From Methylacidiphilum caldifontis (GTDB taxonomy: Bacteria; Verrucomicrobiota; Verrucomicrobiia; Methylacidiphilales; Methylacidiphilaceae), in the NCBI RefSeq assembly GCF_017310505.1, contig NZ_CP065957.1:1984001-2048000 (forward strand): a stretch of 64,000 bases of DNA, in the 5' to 3' direction. The notes below the pieces were generated by a model. The model had not been told where the DNA came from. It searched no databases and worked only from the letters and a program-made list of their open reading frames with translations. Both the position numbers and the translations under genes were made by a program. The number at the start of each line of letters is the position of its first letter. Position 1 is the stretch's first letter. Below are positions 36,040 through 44,014 of the stretch, piece after piece.

Positions 36040-37431
36040 TCAATCAAAAATTTTCCCCGGATTTAAAAGATTATCGGGGTCGAGGATTTTTTTTATGCTT
36101 TTAAGCAGTTGGAACTCTTCCTTGTTATATTGATAAGCTAGGAATTCTTTTTTAGCTAAACCCACACCATGTTCTCCAGTGATCGTTCCTCCCAGTTTTA
36201 TGGCATAAAGAAAGATCTCTTTCATAGCCCTGTAGACTTTTTCCATTAAATCTTCGTTTTGCTCATCGGCTAAAAAAACAGGATGCAGATTGCCATCGCC
36301 CATGTGTGCATAAACGGCTATTTCGACTCCATATTGGCTTGAGATTTGTTGGATTTTACGGATCATTTCAGCAAGCGCACTTCTTGGAACCGTAATATCT
36401 TCTAAAAGAACGGTAGGAGCTTTTCTAGCGAGGGCTGAGAATGCAACTTTTCGTGCCTTCCACAGTTGCTCTTGATCTTTAGGTTCTTCAGCGATTTTGA
36501 TGTCCAATGGATTATAAAGCTGGAGAACTTTAAGTATGCAAACGATTTCGTCACGGACAGCTTGAGGATGACCATCGGATTCAATGAGCAATACCGCTTC
36601 ACTTTCTTTAGGAAAACCAGCGGGATTGTATTGTTCAATGCAATCGATGGTTTTGCGATCAAGAAACTCCAAGGCACTAGGGATTAATGCTGCATTGATG
36701 ATTGCGGAGGTGGCTTCAGCCGCTGCTTCCAAGGTAGAGAAAGAAGCTAAAATAACCTGTCTTTCTTGTGGCTTTGGAATTAAACGGAGCAATACCTTGC
36801 TGACAATGCCAAGTGTCCCTTCAGAACCGATAAAAAGATCTTTCAAGGAGTAGCCTGCGGAGTCTTTCATGCATTTGTTGCCCAACCATAGGAGCTGCCC
36901 GGTTGGCAAAATGACTTCTAGACCAAGAACATAATTTCTTGTCACCCCATACTTTAGACCTCTGATTCCACCCGAATTATGGCCAACATTACCCCCGATG
37001 GTTGAAATTTTATAAGATCCTGGATCTGGAGGATAAAACAAAGAAAGTTTATCGGCTTCTTCCTGCACAGATTGAGTCGTGACACCGGGTTCAACCAAAA
37101 TAGTTAAATTGTTGCGATCTATTTCCAAAATTTTATTCCACTTGGCCATAGAGAGAACAATGGAGTTTTTTTGAGGGACGACCGCTCCACTCAAGCTTGT
37201 TCCAGAACCCCTAGGAAGGATACAAGCATGATTGGCTTTGGCCCATTGCAAAATCCATTGGATATCTGCGATAGAAGAAGGGAATAATACAGCAAGGGGT
37301 GGCTGATAAAAGGTGGCCGTGGCATCAAAGCTATAGGGAATAAGATCTTCTTTAGAGATGAGTAGGGAGCTTTTAGGAAAATGATCGATCAAGCTCCTTA
37401 GAGCCTCATCTGTAGGTTCTTTGCTTACCAT
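36040..37431 (-). CDS. glcD: FAD-linked D-lactate/glycolate dehydrogenase subunit GlcD
   Basis: A 463-residue flavoprotein of the VAO/PCMH family. The FAD-binding part contains LPRGSGTSLSGAVVP (near residue 97), VEPGVTT, DPGSYKISTIGGNVGHNSGG (near 140), and GSEGTLGIV. The C-terminal substrate domain has AHMGDGNLHP near 375 and GTITGEHGVGLAKK near 420, typical of D-lactate and glycolate dehydrogenases. It would turn D-lactate into pyruvate together with GlcF. It lies between the GMC dehydrogenase gene and glcF on the same strand with short gaps. Confidence 0.9.
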   Translation of the reverse strand: MVSKEPTDEALRSLIDHFPKSSLLISKEDLIPYSFDATATFYQPPLAVLFPSSIADIQWILQWAKANHACILPRGSGTSLSGAVVPQKNSIVLSMAKWNKILEIDRNNLTILVEPGVTTQSVQEEADKLSLFYPPDPGSYKISTIGGNVGHNSGGIRGLKYGVTRNYVLGLEVILPTGQLLWLGNKCMKDSAGYSLKDLFIGSEGTLGIVSKVLLRLIPKPQERQVILASFSTLEAAAEATSAIINAALIPSALEFLDRKTIDCIEQYNPAGFPKESEAVLLIESDGHPQAVRDEIVCILKVLQLYNPLDIKIAEEPKDQEQLWKARKVAFSALARKAPTVLLEDITVPRSALAEMIRKIQQISSQYGVEIAVYAHMGDGNLHPVFLADEQNEDLMEKVYRAMKEIFLYAIKLGGTITGEHGVGLAKKEFLAYQYNKEEFQLLKSIKKILDPDNLLNPGKIFD

Positions 37432-37462
37432 ATTTATAACTTAGCCTTTAAAGGGCCATTAT

Positions 37463-39043
37463 TCAAAGCCGTAAAGCTTTCATTTCCTTTATAATATATT
37501 CAGCTTGACGGATAGCCAGAGCGGATATGGTCAGTGTAGGATTTTCACAAGCCCCCGTAGGAAAGACACTCCCATCAGAAATGAAAAGGTTTTTTACTTC
37601 ATGGCATTGGCCATAAGAATTGGTGACCGAAGTTTCCGGATCATTTCCCATGCGACATGTTCCTAGATTGTGAGTGGCAGGATAGGGTGGGGTATCGTAG
37701 ACTTCTATGGCTCCTGCAGCTTCATAGATTTCCCTTGCTTTTTTCCAACCAAATTCGCGCATGCGCTTATCGTTAGGATGATCATTAAAGGTAATAACCG
37801 GGATGGGCATACCAAATCGATCTTTTTTTTCTTTGTGCAAAGTCACCCCGTTTGAGAGCTGAGGAAGATCCTCTCCAACTATCCACATGCCAGCGACATG
37901 GGTGTAGTTATCCATCAAGTTCTGGAGTGGTTTGCCCCATAAAGCTTTTGCCTGGGAAGTGGAGGTAGCGGGTCCTGGTCTAATAAAAACCGATAGAAAT
38001 GCGGGTCCTAGCATTATGGTTTCGAGATGAAATCCACCCACAAATCCTCTTTTAGGTTCATTTTTTGCAAACTCATCGATAAGTCCCATCATGGTTATGC
38101 CTTTATAAGCATGGACAGGATTAGGAAATAGGGCATAAGAAGAAGCAGTTAAATGGCGCATGTAATTTTTACCCACCATGCCGCTACCATTGGCTAACCC
38201 ATGAGGGAATTGTGAAGATTCAGAATTGAGCAAGAGTCTTGCCGTTTCAATGCTGTTGCAAGCTACACAGATAACTTTTGCCTTGATTTGATGAAGTTTT
38301 CCTTGAGCATCCGCATAAATGACTTTGTTTGCTCTTTTGCTGGAATCTGTTTCTATCCGAATGGCTTGACATTGCGGTCTTAAATCCAAGTTTCCCGTTT
38401 GCTCCGCTTTAGGAATGGCTTCGTAGAGAACATTCCATTTCGCTTTAATGGTACAGCCCTGGAAACAAAAACCACATTGGTCACAAGGAGGTCGCCCATC
38501 GTAAGGCAGGCTATTAATGGCCATAAAGCCAGCTGTCGCCTTAATTCCAAGTTTTTCAGCTCCTTTTTTCATAACCAGAAAATTGGTGTTTCCAGGTTGA
38601 AAAGGCATGATGCGACCAGAAACTCCAAGGACTTTTTCAGCCTTTTCGTAGTAAGGCAAGAGTTCTTCAAGGCGGATTGGCCAATCCACAAGGTTGGCTT
38701 GGGGAATATCACCATAGATCGATTTGACTTTAAACTCCCATGGTTGAATCCGTAATGATGCTCCTGCCCAATGGAGGGTTGTTCCTCCAACAGTTTTACA
38801 TGTCCAGGTAGCAAGTCCTGTTATATCTTTTCCTTGAGTTTCTCGAGGATCTAACCATGCTGTTTTCAAAAACATGGCCCATTCATCATTTTCAAAATCT
38901 TTTTCAGGGACAAGCCGCGGGCCAGCCTCAAGAGCAGTGACTTTGACTCCTTGAAGGCAGAGCTCTCTGATCAGATTGCCGCCACCGGCTCCTGTTCCTA
39001 TTACACACACATCAACTGTTTCATTTGAAGAGAGAACACCCAT
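37463..39043 (-). CDS. GMC-family FAD dehydrogenase (candidate acetol/alcohol dehydrogenase)
   Basis: A 526-residue flavoprotein. The FAD Rossmann motif is VIGTGAGGGNLIREL near residues 14-28. A cysteine-rich CDQCGFCFQGC segment near 190 and a C-terminal HNLGTCRMG...DGSVFPTGACENPTLTISALA (near 450-505) are typical of the large subunit of gluconate/sorbitol-type membrane dehydrogenases. The His/Asn pair for alcohol oxidation lies in the latter block. No signal peptide is visible, so it is probably exported with its Tat-carried small subunit, encoded just upstream. Oxidation of acetol to methylglyoxal is inferred from the neighbours. A cytochrome subunit is not present. Confidence 0.82.
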   Translation of the reverse strand: MGVLSSNETVDVCVIGTGAGGGNLIRELCLQGVKVTALEAGPRLVPEKDFENDEWAMFLKTAWLDPRETQGKDITGLATWTCKTVGGTTLHWAGASLRIQPWEFKVKSIYGDIPQANLVDWPIRLEELLPYYEKAEKVLGVSGRIMPFQPGNTNFLVMKKGAEKLGIKATAGFMAINSLPYDGRPPCDQCGFCFQGCTIKAKWNVLYEAIPKAEQTGNLDLRPQCQAIRIETDSSKRANKVIYADAQGKLHQIKAKVICVACNSIETARLLLNSESSQFPHGLANGSGMVGKNYMRHLTASSYALFPNPVHAYKGITMMGLIDEFAKNEPKRGFVGGFHLETIMLGPAFLSVFIRPGPATSTSQAKALWGKPLQNLMDNYTHVAGMWIVGEDLPQLSNGVTLHKEKKDRFGMPIPVITFNDHPNDKRMREFGWKKAREIYEAAGAIEVYDTPPYPATHNLGTCRMGNDPETSVTNSYGQCHEVKNLFISDGSVFPTGACENPTLTISALAIRQAEYIIKEMKALRL

Positions 39044-39083
39044 AACTCCAATCTCTTTGTAGAATGTTTTCGTTTGGTCTGTT

Positions 39084-39662
39084 TTACCAGCTCAGTTGGT
39101 CGAATCCTTTGTTAACATACCCTCCAAGATACTTCCCATTATCATTCATAGAGGGTCCAGGATATCCAATTGCAGCCCATACTCCATGATTATTGTAGAA
39201 AACAGAAAGAATCTGATTGAGAAGATCTTGGAAAATCTTTTGGGATTCAGTTTGTTGGATAATCTCCGTCCCTTCAGAAGAAGAAAGAGAATAGAAATCT
39301 TTTCTTGATGTTTTTTGAGCATACCGTTGAAGCAAATCGAGGTAAGCTTTTAGTTTCTCTTGTTTCTTCACATCTGCGTCTTTTGACCATGAATGAAGAA
39401 GGGAATCAAAGGTGTTGTTCCTAGCCTTTTCAAAGGCTTCTCCCTGATGAGGAACAACCAGTGCTATAAATTGTCTGAGGTTTTTTTGTTGAAGATCACT
39501 AAGAAATCCATTTTGAAAACCGTTTTCAACCAGTGGTGAAGTCGCCAAAAAAGAGTTCTTTGGGCTACAACAACTTGAGCTAAATAACTGTTCGCTTTTT
39601 CCTATAAAGAAGAAAGCCCCAAAAAAATAGAAAAAGAATTTTCTACGTGAAATGGTTTTCAT
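39084..39662 (-). CDS. Gluconate 2-dehydrogenase subunit 3-like protein with Tat signal
   Basis: A 192-residue small subunit. The N terminus contains SRRKFFFYFFGAFFF, a twin-arginine signal. The mature part matches the Gluconate_2-dh3 family: LRQFIALVVPH near residue 63, a helical middle, and a final WAAIGYPGPSMNDNGKYLGGY block. Such subunits carry the cofactor-loaded GMC subunit across the membrane. The GMC gene follows 40 bases downstream, so the two very probably form one periplasmic dehydrogenase. Confidence 0.82.
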   Translation of the reverse strand: MKTISRRKFFFYFFGAFFFIGKSEQLFSSSCCSPKNSFLATSPLVENGFQNGFLSDLQQKNLRQFIALVVPHQGEAFEKARNNTFDSLLHSWSKDADVKKQEKLKAYLDLLQRYAQKTSRKDFYSLSSSEGTEIIQQTESQKIFQDLLNQILSVFYNNHGVWAAIGYPGPSMNDNGKYLGGYVNKGFDQLSW

Positions 39663-39690
39663 ATATAAAAGAATATTTCAAGGGATACTA

Positions 39691-40089
39691 TTATTCCTTT
39701 TTATTATCTTTTTGATCTTCTTGAATAAGTTCGATTTCATAACCATCAGGGGCATCAATGAATGTAAATAAAAGGCCATTTTCTGCTCTTTGTACGCTAT
39801 CTGTAAACGGCCATCCCATCTTGTTACATTTTATGCGTGCCTCTTCGAGATCTTTAACTGAGAAAGCAAGATGAGTTAAATCGGGTGGAACAATGACTTT
39901 TCCACTATCTGGAAATTCACAAAGTTCAAGGAGACATTCACTTTCAGGAGCTTTGAGAAAAACCAATTTAGAACCTCTTGGTGAAACTATCCTACCCACT
40001 TCTTGAAGGCCAAGAAAATTAACAAAATAATAAATAGCTTTTTCCAAATTTGAGACTCGATATCTTACATGTAGAAAACGTTCAATCAT
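39691..40089 (-). CDS. Glyoxalase I-like VOC protein
   Basis: A 132-residue lactoylglutathione lyase-type protein. I chose ATG 40089, preceded by AAGGAGG, because the longer frame to 40140 would begin upstream of the sigma-54 promoter's expected transcript start. Metal ligands align with glyoxalase I: His7 (LHVRYRV), Glu55 (LLELCE), His73 (THLAFSV) and Glu120 (DGYEIELI). It would convert the methylglyoxal-thiol adduct toward D-lactate. It is the first gene of the minus-strand operon. Confidence 0.85.
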   Translation of the reverse strand: MIERFLHVRYRVSNLEKAIYYFVNFLGLQEVGRIVSPRGSKLVFLKAPESECLLELCEFPDSGKVIVPPDLTHLAFSVKDLEEARIKCNKMGWPFTDSVQRAENGLLFTFIDAPDGYEIELIQEDQKDNKKE

Positions 40090-40116
40090 TGATCCTCCTT
40101 CTTTTGTCAGATATCG

Positions 40117-40132
40117 AGCAGGAAATGTGCCA
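40117..40132 (-). promoter_or_regulatory. Sigma-54 promoter of the glyoxalase-GMC-glcDF operon
   Basis: Read on the minus strand the site is TGGCACATTTCCTGCT: TGGCAC at -24, ten bases between GG and GC, and CTGCT at -12. The expected start is near 40106, leaving a short leader with the ribosome site of the glyoxalase gene. It faces away from an equivalent site for pmoC. Confidence 0.8.
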
Positions 40133-40178
40133 TTTATCATTATAGCTAGGAATGGAAAGAGCTACTTCCATGATAATG

Positions 40179-40221
40179 ATGCAGATGATGCATTTGGCTA
40201 TGTACTATGATGCATTATGCA
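40179..40221. promoter_or_regulatory. Two inverted repeats, candidate activator-binding sites
   Basis: ATGCA-N5-TGCAT at 40179-40193 and TGCAT-T-ATGCA at 40211-40221 use the same half-site. They lie roughly 110-155 bases upstream of the expected pmoC start and 70-115 upstream of the opposite start, the usual place for sigma-54 activator sites. They could serve both promoters. Confidence 0.5.
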
Positions 40222-40305
40222 ACGGTACATGAAAATATTATAAGTTTTATTAGGCGGCTATCCAATAAGTGACTGATCTACAAAGAATAAAAAATCATTT
40301 ATTTT

Positions 40306-40321
40306 TGGCACGCATTTTGCT
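40306..40321 (+). promoter_or_regulatory. Sigma-54 promoter of the pmoCAB operon
   Basis: TGGCACGCATTTTGCT matches the sigma-54 consensus TGGCACG-N4-TTGCT with exact GG-N10-GC spacing. The expected start is near 40332, about 55 bases before pmoC, whose strong ribosome site AAGGAGG lies at 40374-40380. Confidence 0.9.
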
Positions 40322-40386
40322 CGAAGGAGTATGCATAAATTACATATGCAGTAAAAAACAAAATTAAAAAATTAAGGAGGTTTAGT

Positions 40387-41250
40387 ATGGCTAATGAAAG
40401 AGCAGCAACTGTAGGAGCAATAGATCTATCAGCTATTGCTGAACAGATACCTAAAAAGGAATACTTCAATAATTGGAGATTCTATATTTATTGCATACTG
40501 ATATCGCTCTTTTATGGAGCTTGTATGCTTTATCAAAGAGCCTTTGCAATCACCAAGGGCATAGATTATACCTCGCAGGACTTCCAGACTTATTGGATGA
40601 ACCTATTCTGGGGTATAACCATAATGAATGTAATCATATGGACCCTGACATGGGGTTGGATCTGGTATGTATATAGGGATAGGCATTTGGAACAACTTAG
40701 CCCAGCTGAGGAGTTGAAGAGGTGGTATTCCAACTGGTTATTGACTCTGGGAGTCTATGCGTGGTGCTTGGTTTGGGCTGTATTTTTTGTTGAGCAGGAT
40801 GGGGTATGGCATTCATCCATGATCAGAGACACGGAGTTTACTCCGAGTCACATTTTTAATTTTTATCTGAGTTGGCCCATTTTTATTAATTTTGGGGTTG
40901 CCGGCTTGATGCTTACAAGAACAAGGCTCCCTGTAATGGGTAAAAAATGGTTGCTTCCTTTGGTCATGGAAGTAGCTTGGCCAATCATGTTTATTCCTTT
41001 AATTGGGGAAAATGAATGGGGACACAGTGCTTGGATTTTAGAAGAATGGTTTGCGGCTCCTTTGCATTGGACCTTTGTGCCTTTTGCGTGGGCGGCCGTG
41101 TGGTTTTTAGGCAATGGATTTGACATGTTTCCAAGAATAGCGGCTGTCTTGAAGGCAACCTATTTTGGTGAAAATTGCATGTCGGCTGCTGAGGCGATGG
41201 AGAATCCAGAGGAAGCTACAAATCCCGTACATACCCTTCCTGGTATGTAA
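40387..41250 (+). CDS. pmoC: Particulate methane monooxygenase-family subunit C (PmoC3 type)
   Basis: A 287-residue membrane subunit with about six spans. Both proposed copper sites known from PmoC structures are conserved: Asp138, His142 and His155 (DGVWH...SH) and Asn209, His213 and His227 (NEWGH...LH). Thus the likely catalytic region is intact. It heads a pmoCAB operon under a sigma-54 promoter. Linked genes suggest a ketone rather than methane as substrate, as reported, from memory, for the third pmo operon of Methylacidiphilum. Confidence 0.93.
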   Translation: MANERAATVGAIDLSAIAEQIPKKEYFNNWRFYIYCILISLFYGACMLYQRAFAITKGIDYTSQDFQTYWMNLFWGITIMNVIIWTLTWGWIWYVYRDRHLEQLSPAEELKRWYSNWLLTLGVYAWCLVWAVFFVEQDGVWHSSMIRDTEFTPSHIFNFYLSWPIFINFGVAGLMLTRTRLPVMGKKWLLPLVMEVAWPIMFIPLIGENEWGHSAWILEEWFAAPLHWTFVPFAWAAVWFLGNGFDMFPRIAAVLKATYFGENCMSAAEAMENPEEATNPVHTLPGM

Positions 41251-41290
41251 TGATTAAGAGGAATATTATCCCGGTCACCATATAAACAAT

Positions 41291-41321
41291 GGGAAGGGGG
41301 AGAATAAGGCTCTCCCTTCCC
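41291..41321 (+). promoter_or_regulatory. Stable hairpin between pmoC and pmoA
   Basis: A 12-bp stem (GGGAAGGGGGAG with CTCTCCCTTCCC, one G-T pair) with a seven-base loop lies 41 bases after pmoC and ends about 20 bases before pmoA. There is no T run, so it is more likely an mRNA processing or stability element than a terminator. Confidence 0.75.
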
Positions 41322-41340
41322 AGTTACGAAAAGGAGAAAA

Positions 41341-42090
41341 ATGCAAACACAGACGATAAGAACTTCCCCTGAACTGCAAAAGGAAGGATTAGCGGTTGGG
41401 AAAAGGATTCAATTTGTAGCGTGGGTAATTATTGGAATGACTGTAACTGTAGGAACATTTGCTTCTCAGTCTCTTCTAGAGGGAGACTGGAGCTTCTGGA
41501 TAGATTGGAAAGATCGTCGGTATTTTCCAATTCTAGGGGTGATTTCCTACATGTTAATGTTGGTCAGTGTTCAGGCAGCATGTTGGATTAAAGCTAGGCT
41601 TCCCGTAGGGATGACCTTGTGTGCTGTAGGAATCAATCTTTGGCAGTGGTTTGAAAGGTATGTCAATTGGTGGGGATGGTTCGGTTATCCAATGAATGAA
41701 TTGTTCCCGGAGACGGTTATTCCTTGTGCGATTGCTGCCGATTGCGTCCTTCTTTTATCAAGGAAGCTTCTCTTGACTTATCTATTTGGTGCCTATGCTT
41801 TTGCCTTGACTTTTTATCCGGCTAACTGGGTCATGATTGCCCCCTTTCACCAACCTATAGAAGCTTTAGGCCAAACATTAAGTCTTGCAGATTATATCGG
41901 CTTTTCTTACGTGCGCTCCGCTATTCCTGAATATTTAAGAATGATCGAAAGCGGTACACTGCGTACTTTTGAAGGAGGAGCTTTAGGGCCAGCCATATTT
42001 TTCAGTGGGGTTGTCGGTATCTTCATTTATGCGATTTTCTGGTGGATTGGAGATCAGTGCACAAGAAATCGTTGGGTGAAGAAAATCTAA
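41341..42090 (+). CDS. pmoA: Particulate methane monooxygenase-family subunit A (PmoA3 type)
   Basis: A 249-residue membrane protein with about seven spans and the PmoA layout: WSFWIDWKDRRYFP near residue 52, INLWQWFERYVNWWGWFGYPMNE near 98, PANWVMIAPFHQP near 160, and a SYVRSAIPEYLRMIE...GTLRTF block near 200. It surrounds the PmoC subunit in the enzyme trimer. The ribosome site AAAGGAG is eight bases upstream. As the usual phylogenetic marker it could place this operon precisely among verrucomicrobial paralogues. Confidence 0.94.
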   Translation: MQTQTIRTSPELQKEGLAVGKRIQFVAWVIIGMTVTVGTFASQSLLEGDWSFWIDWKDRRYFPILGVISYMLMLVSVQAACWIKARLPVGMTLCAVGINLWQWFERYVNWWGWFGYPMNELFPETVIPCAIAADCVLLLSRKLLLTYLFGAYAFALTFYPANWVMIAPFHQPIEALGQTLSLADYIGFSYVRSAIPEYLRMIESGTLRTFEGGALGPAIFFSGVVGIFIYAIFWWIGDQCTRNRWVKKI

Positions 42091-42127
42091 CAGATTCATA
42101 AGAAAAAAATCAGGGAAGGTTATCATC

Positions 42128-43369
42128 ATGAAAATAAAAAATTGGTTCATCATTCCAATTGTTTTGGCTTTTAGTCTAATGCTAGCAACAATTGCTTCTA
42201 ACTCTCTTTTTGCTTCCGGAATAGGCGAAAGGGCACAGGAAGCAATTCTAAGAATGCGAACGGCTCAATTTTATGATGTTCGGTTTTCATCGAATCATCT
42301 GAAAGTGGGCGAAGATCTCGTGGTCACGGGAAAAGTCATGATATTGCCCATATGGCCACATGAACTTGGATTTTCGGGTATTGGTTATATCAATTTTTTT
42401 GAACCTGGGCCAAGGCTAGTTCGAAAAGAAACCGTGGTCAATGGCCAGCCGGTGTTTTCAAGCATGATTATAAAGCTTGGGGATACCTATGATTTCAAGG
42501 AAGTGTTAACTGCCCGACAGCCAGGAACCTGGCCCGTGGGGGTAACCATGAATATTAAAGATATCGGGCCAATTGTAGGTCCTTCCATCAAGGTTACCAT
42601 CGATCCCTCTTCAACTCCATATACTAACACCGTACAAACGTTGACGGGTCAAAGCGTTAACTTAGAGAACTATGGATTGAGTAGGGCCATGGGTTGGTCT
42701 TTTCTGTGGGTTTTGTTAGGTATTGGGTGGCTTTATTATTGGCTTATTTTAAAACCCACAGCCCCAAGGCTTGGATTGGCTTACTTAGAAAAAGAAGATG
42801 AACTGGTTACTAAGCAAGATCAAAAGCTTGGGTTATTGTTTCTTGGTCTTGTTATCGTCCTTGTTTTTGGTGGTGCTTTTATTGCCTCCAAACAATTTCC
42901 TATAGTCGTTCCTTTACAAAAAACATTTGTAAGGATTGATCCCTTACCCCAGGAACCGACGTATGTGGAAGCTAAGGTCAATAAAGCAACCTATAATGTC
43001 CAGCAGAGAAGTCTAGATTTTGATTTAGTAGTCACCAATAAGGGAACAGATAAGGTATATTTAAGACGGTTTCAAACAGCAAATGTAGCCTTTTTGAATC
43101 CAGCAGCTCCCGACAATCAATGGCCTGCAGATTCACCGGAAGTCAATGGAGGAGATCTTCAAATAACCCCAAATGACCCCATTTTGCCGGGTGAAACCAA
43201 GCAATTGCACATTAAAGCTCAGGGAGCAGCTTGGGAAGTTGAAAGGCTGTCTACCATTTACAAGGAGTCGGCTTCTCGATTTGGTGGACTGCTCTTTTTT
43301 GGGGATACTCAAGGCCATAGAAATATTATTGCTATAGCTGATCAGTTTATTGTTCCAGTGTTTCAATAA
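42128..43369 (+). CDS. pmoB: Particulate methane monooxygenase-family subunit B (PmoB3 type)
   Basis: A 413-residue subunit with a signal peptide (to about residue 30), two periplasmic cupredoxin domains and two membrane helices (near 192-212 and 235-255). The three histidines that bind copper in proteobacterial PmoB are missing: the RMRTIH-type motif is RMRTAQFYD (Gln47), and the HVH pair is PVG (Pro136, Gly138). The LTGQSVNLENYG block is conserved. Loss of this site is known for verrucomicrobial PmoB and agrees with catalysis in PmoC. Confidence 0.93.
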   Translation: MKIKNWFIIPIVLAFSLMLATIASNSLFASGIGERAQEAILRMRTAQFYDVRFSSNHLKVGEDLVVTGKVMILPIWPHELGFSGIGYINFFEPGPRLVRKETVVNGQPVFSSMIIKLGDTYDFKEVLTARQPGTWPVGVTMNIKDIGPIVGPSIKVTIDPSSTPYTNTVQTLTGQSVNLENYGLSRAMGWSFLWVLLGIGWLYYWLILKPTAPRLGLAYLEKEDELVTKQDQKLGLLFLGLVIVLVFGGAFIASKQFPIVVPLQKTFVRIDPLPQEPTYVEAKVNKATYNVQQRSLDFDLVVTNKGTDKVYLRRFQTANVAFLNPAAPDNQWPADSPEVNGGDLQITPNDPILPGETKQLHIKAQGAAWEVERLSTIYKESASRFGGLLFFGDTQGHRNIIAIADQFIVPVFQ

Positions 43370-43380
43370 TACACCAATCC

Positions 43381-43998
43381 ATGAAAAGACTATATAAATA
43401 TGGATATATAACACTGTTGTCTATAGCTATATGTTGTTGCGATCTGTTAAGAGGTGAAAACATAGTAAAATGTGGTTTTGTGGAAAATAATTATTTTGCA
43501 GCTCATTTTACTATATATTCAGAATATAACATGTTAGATATAAAATCCTGCTTTATAAACGATTATTGCAATAAGAGCCCGCACAGCGGAATGGTGTCAT
43601 TGGTGTATGACATCATTGGGATAGGAAACATACTTGAAAATCATAAAATAAACATAGGTATATCATACAAAAAAGAACCCGGGAGACAGATATACTCTTG
43701 GTGCGAAACCCCTGTAAATGGTGTCATATGGAAAAGGGTATATCTGAATCCTGGGTCTTATGTATCTACAATAAATATATTTTGTGATAACGATATAATA
43801 GAAAAATTAAATAAGTTAGGTATCTTTGTTAATGAAAGATATGTTAATTTTAGTTTTCCTTTCCAAATAGAAAATGATCATGTTTTATTGCAGATAAGCT
43901 ATAAAGTAATATATGTATTATTTATAACTATAGCTATATGCATATTTATTGGTGCTTTATGGAGAATGGTTCAGAATAGTTATAAGTATAACGAATAA
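43381..43998 (+). CDS. Exported membrane-anchored protein, PmoD-like in topology
   Basis: A 205-residue protein starting 11 bases after pmoB. It has a signal peptide (to about residue 25, with a CCC cluster), a periplasmic part with several scattered cysteines, and a single C-terminal membrane span (VLFITIAICIFIGALW) with a short basic tail. This is the layout and the genomic place of PmoD/AmoD copper proteins, but I do not recognise the PmoD copper motif, so identity is unproven. Codon use is strikingly AT-rich compared with pmoB. Confidence 0.55.
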   Translation: MKRLYKYGYITLLSIAICCCDLLRGENIVKCGFVENNYFAAHFTIYSEYNMLDIKSCFINDYCNKSPHSGMVSLVYDIIGIGNILENHKINIGISYKKEPGRQIYSWCETPVNGVIWKRVYLNPGSYVSTINIFCDNDIIEKLNKLGIFVNERYVNFSFPFQIENDHVLLQISYKVIYVLFITIAICIFIGALWRMVQNSYKYNE

Positions 43999-44014
43999 AC
44001 AATGGAGTATAGTT

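Noticed and set aside
40090-40140. Longer N terminus for the glyoxalase gene (start at 40140)
   Set aside because: It would begin upstream of the sigma-54 promoter's expected start, while ATG 40089 has a strong ribosome site and the family's normal beginning.
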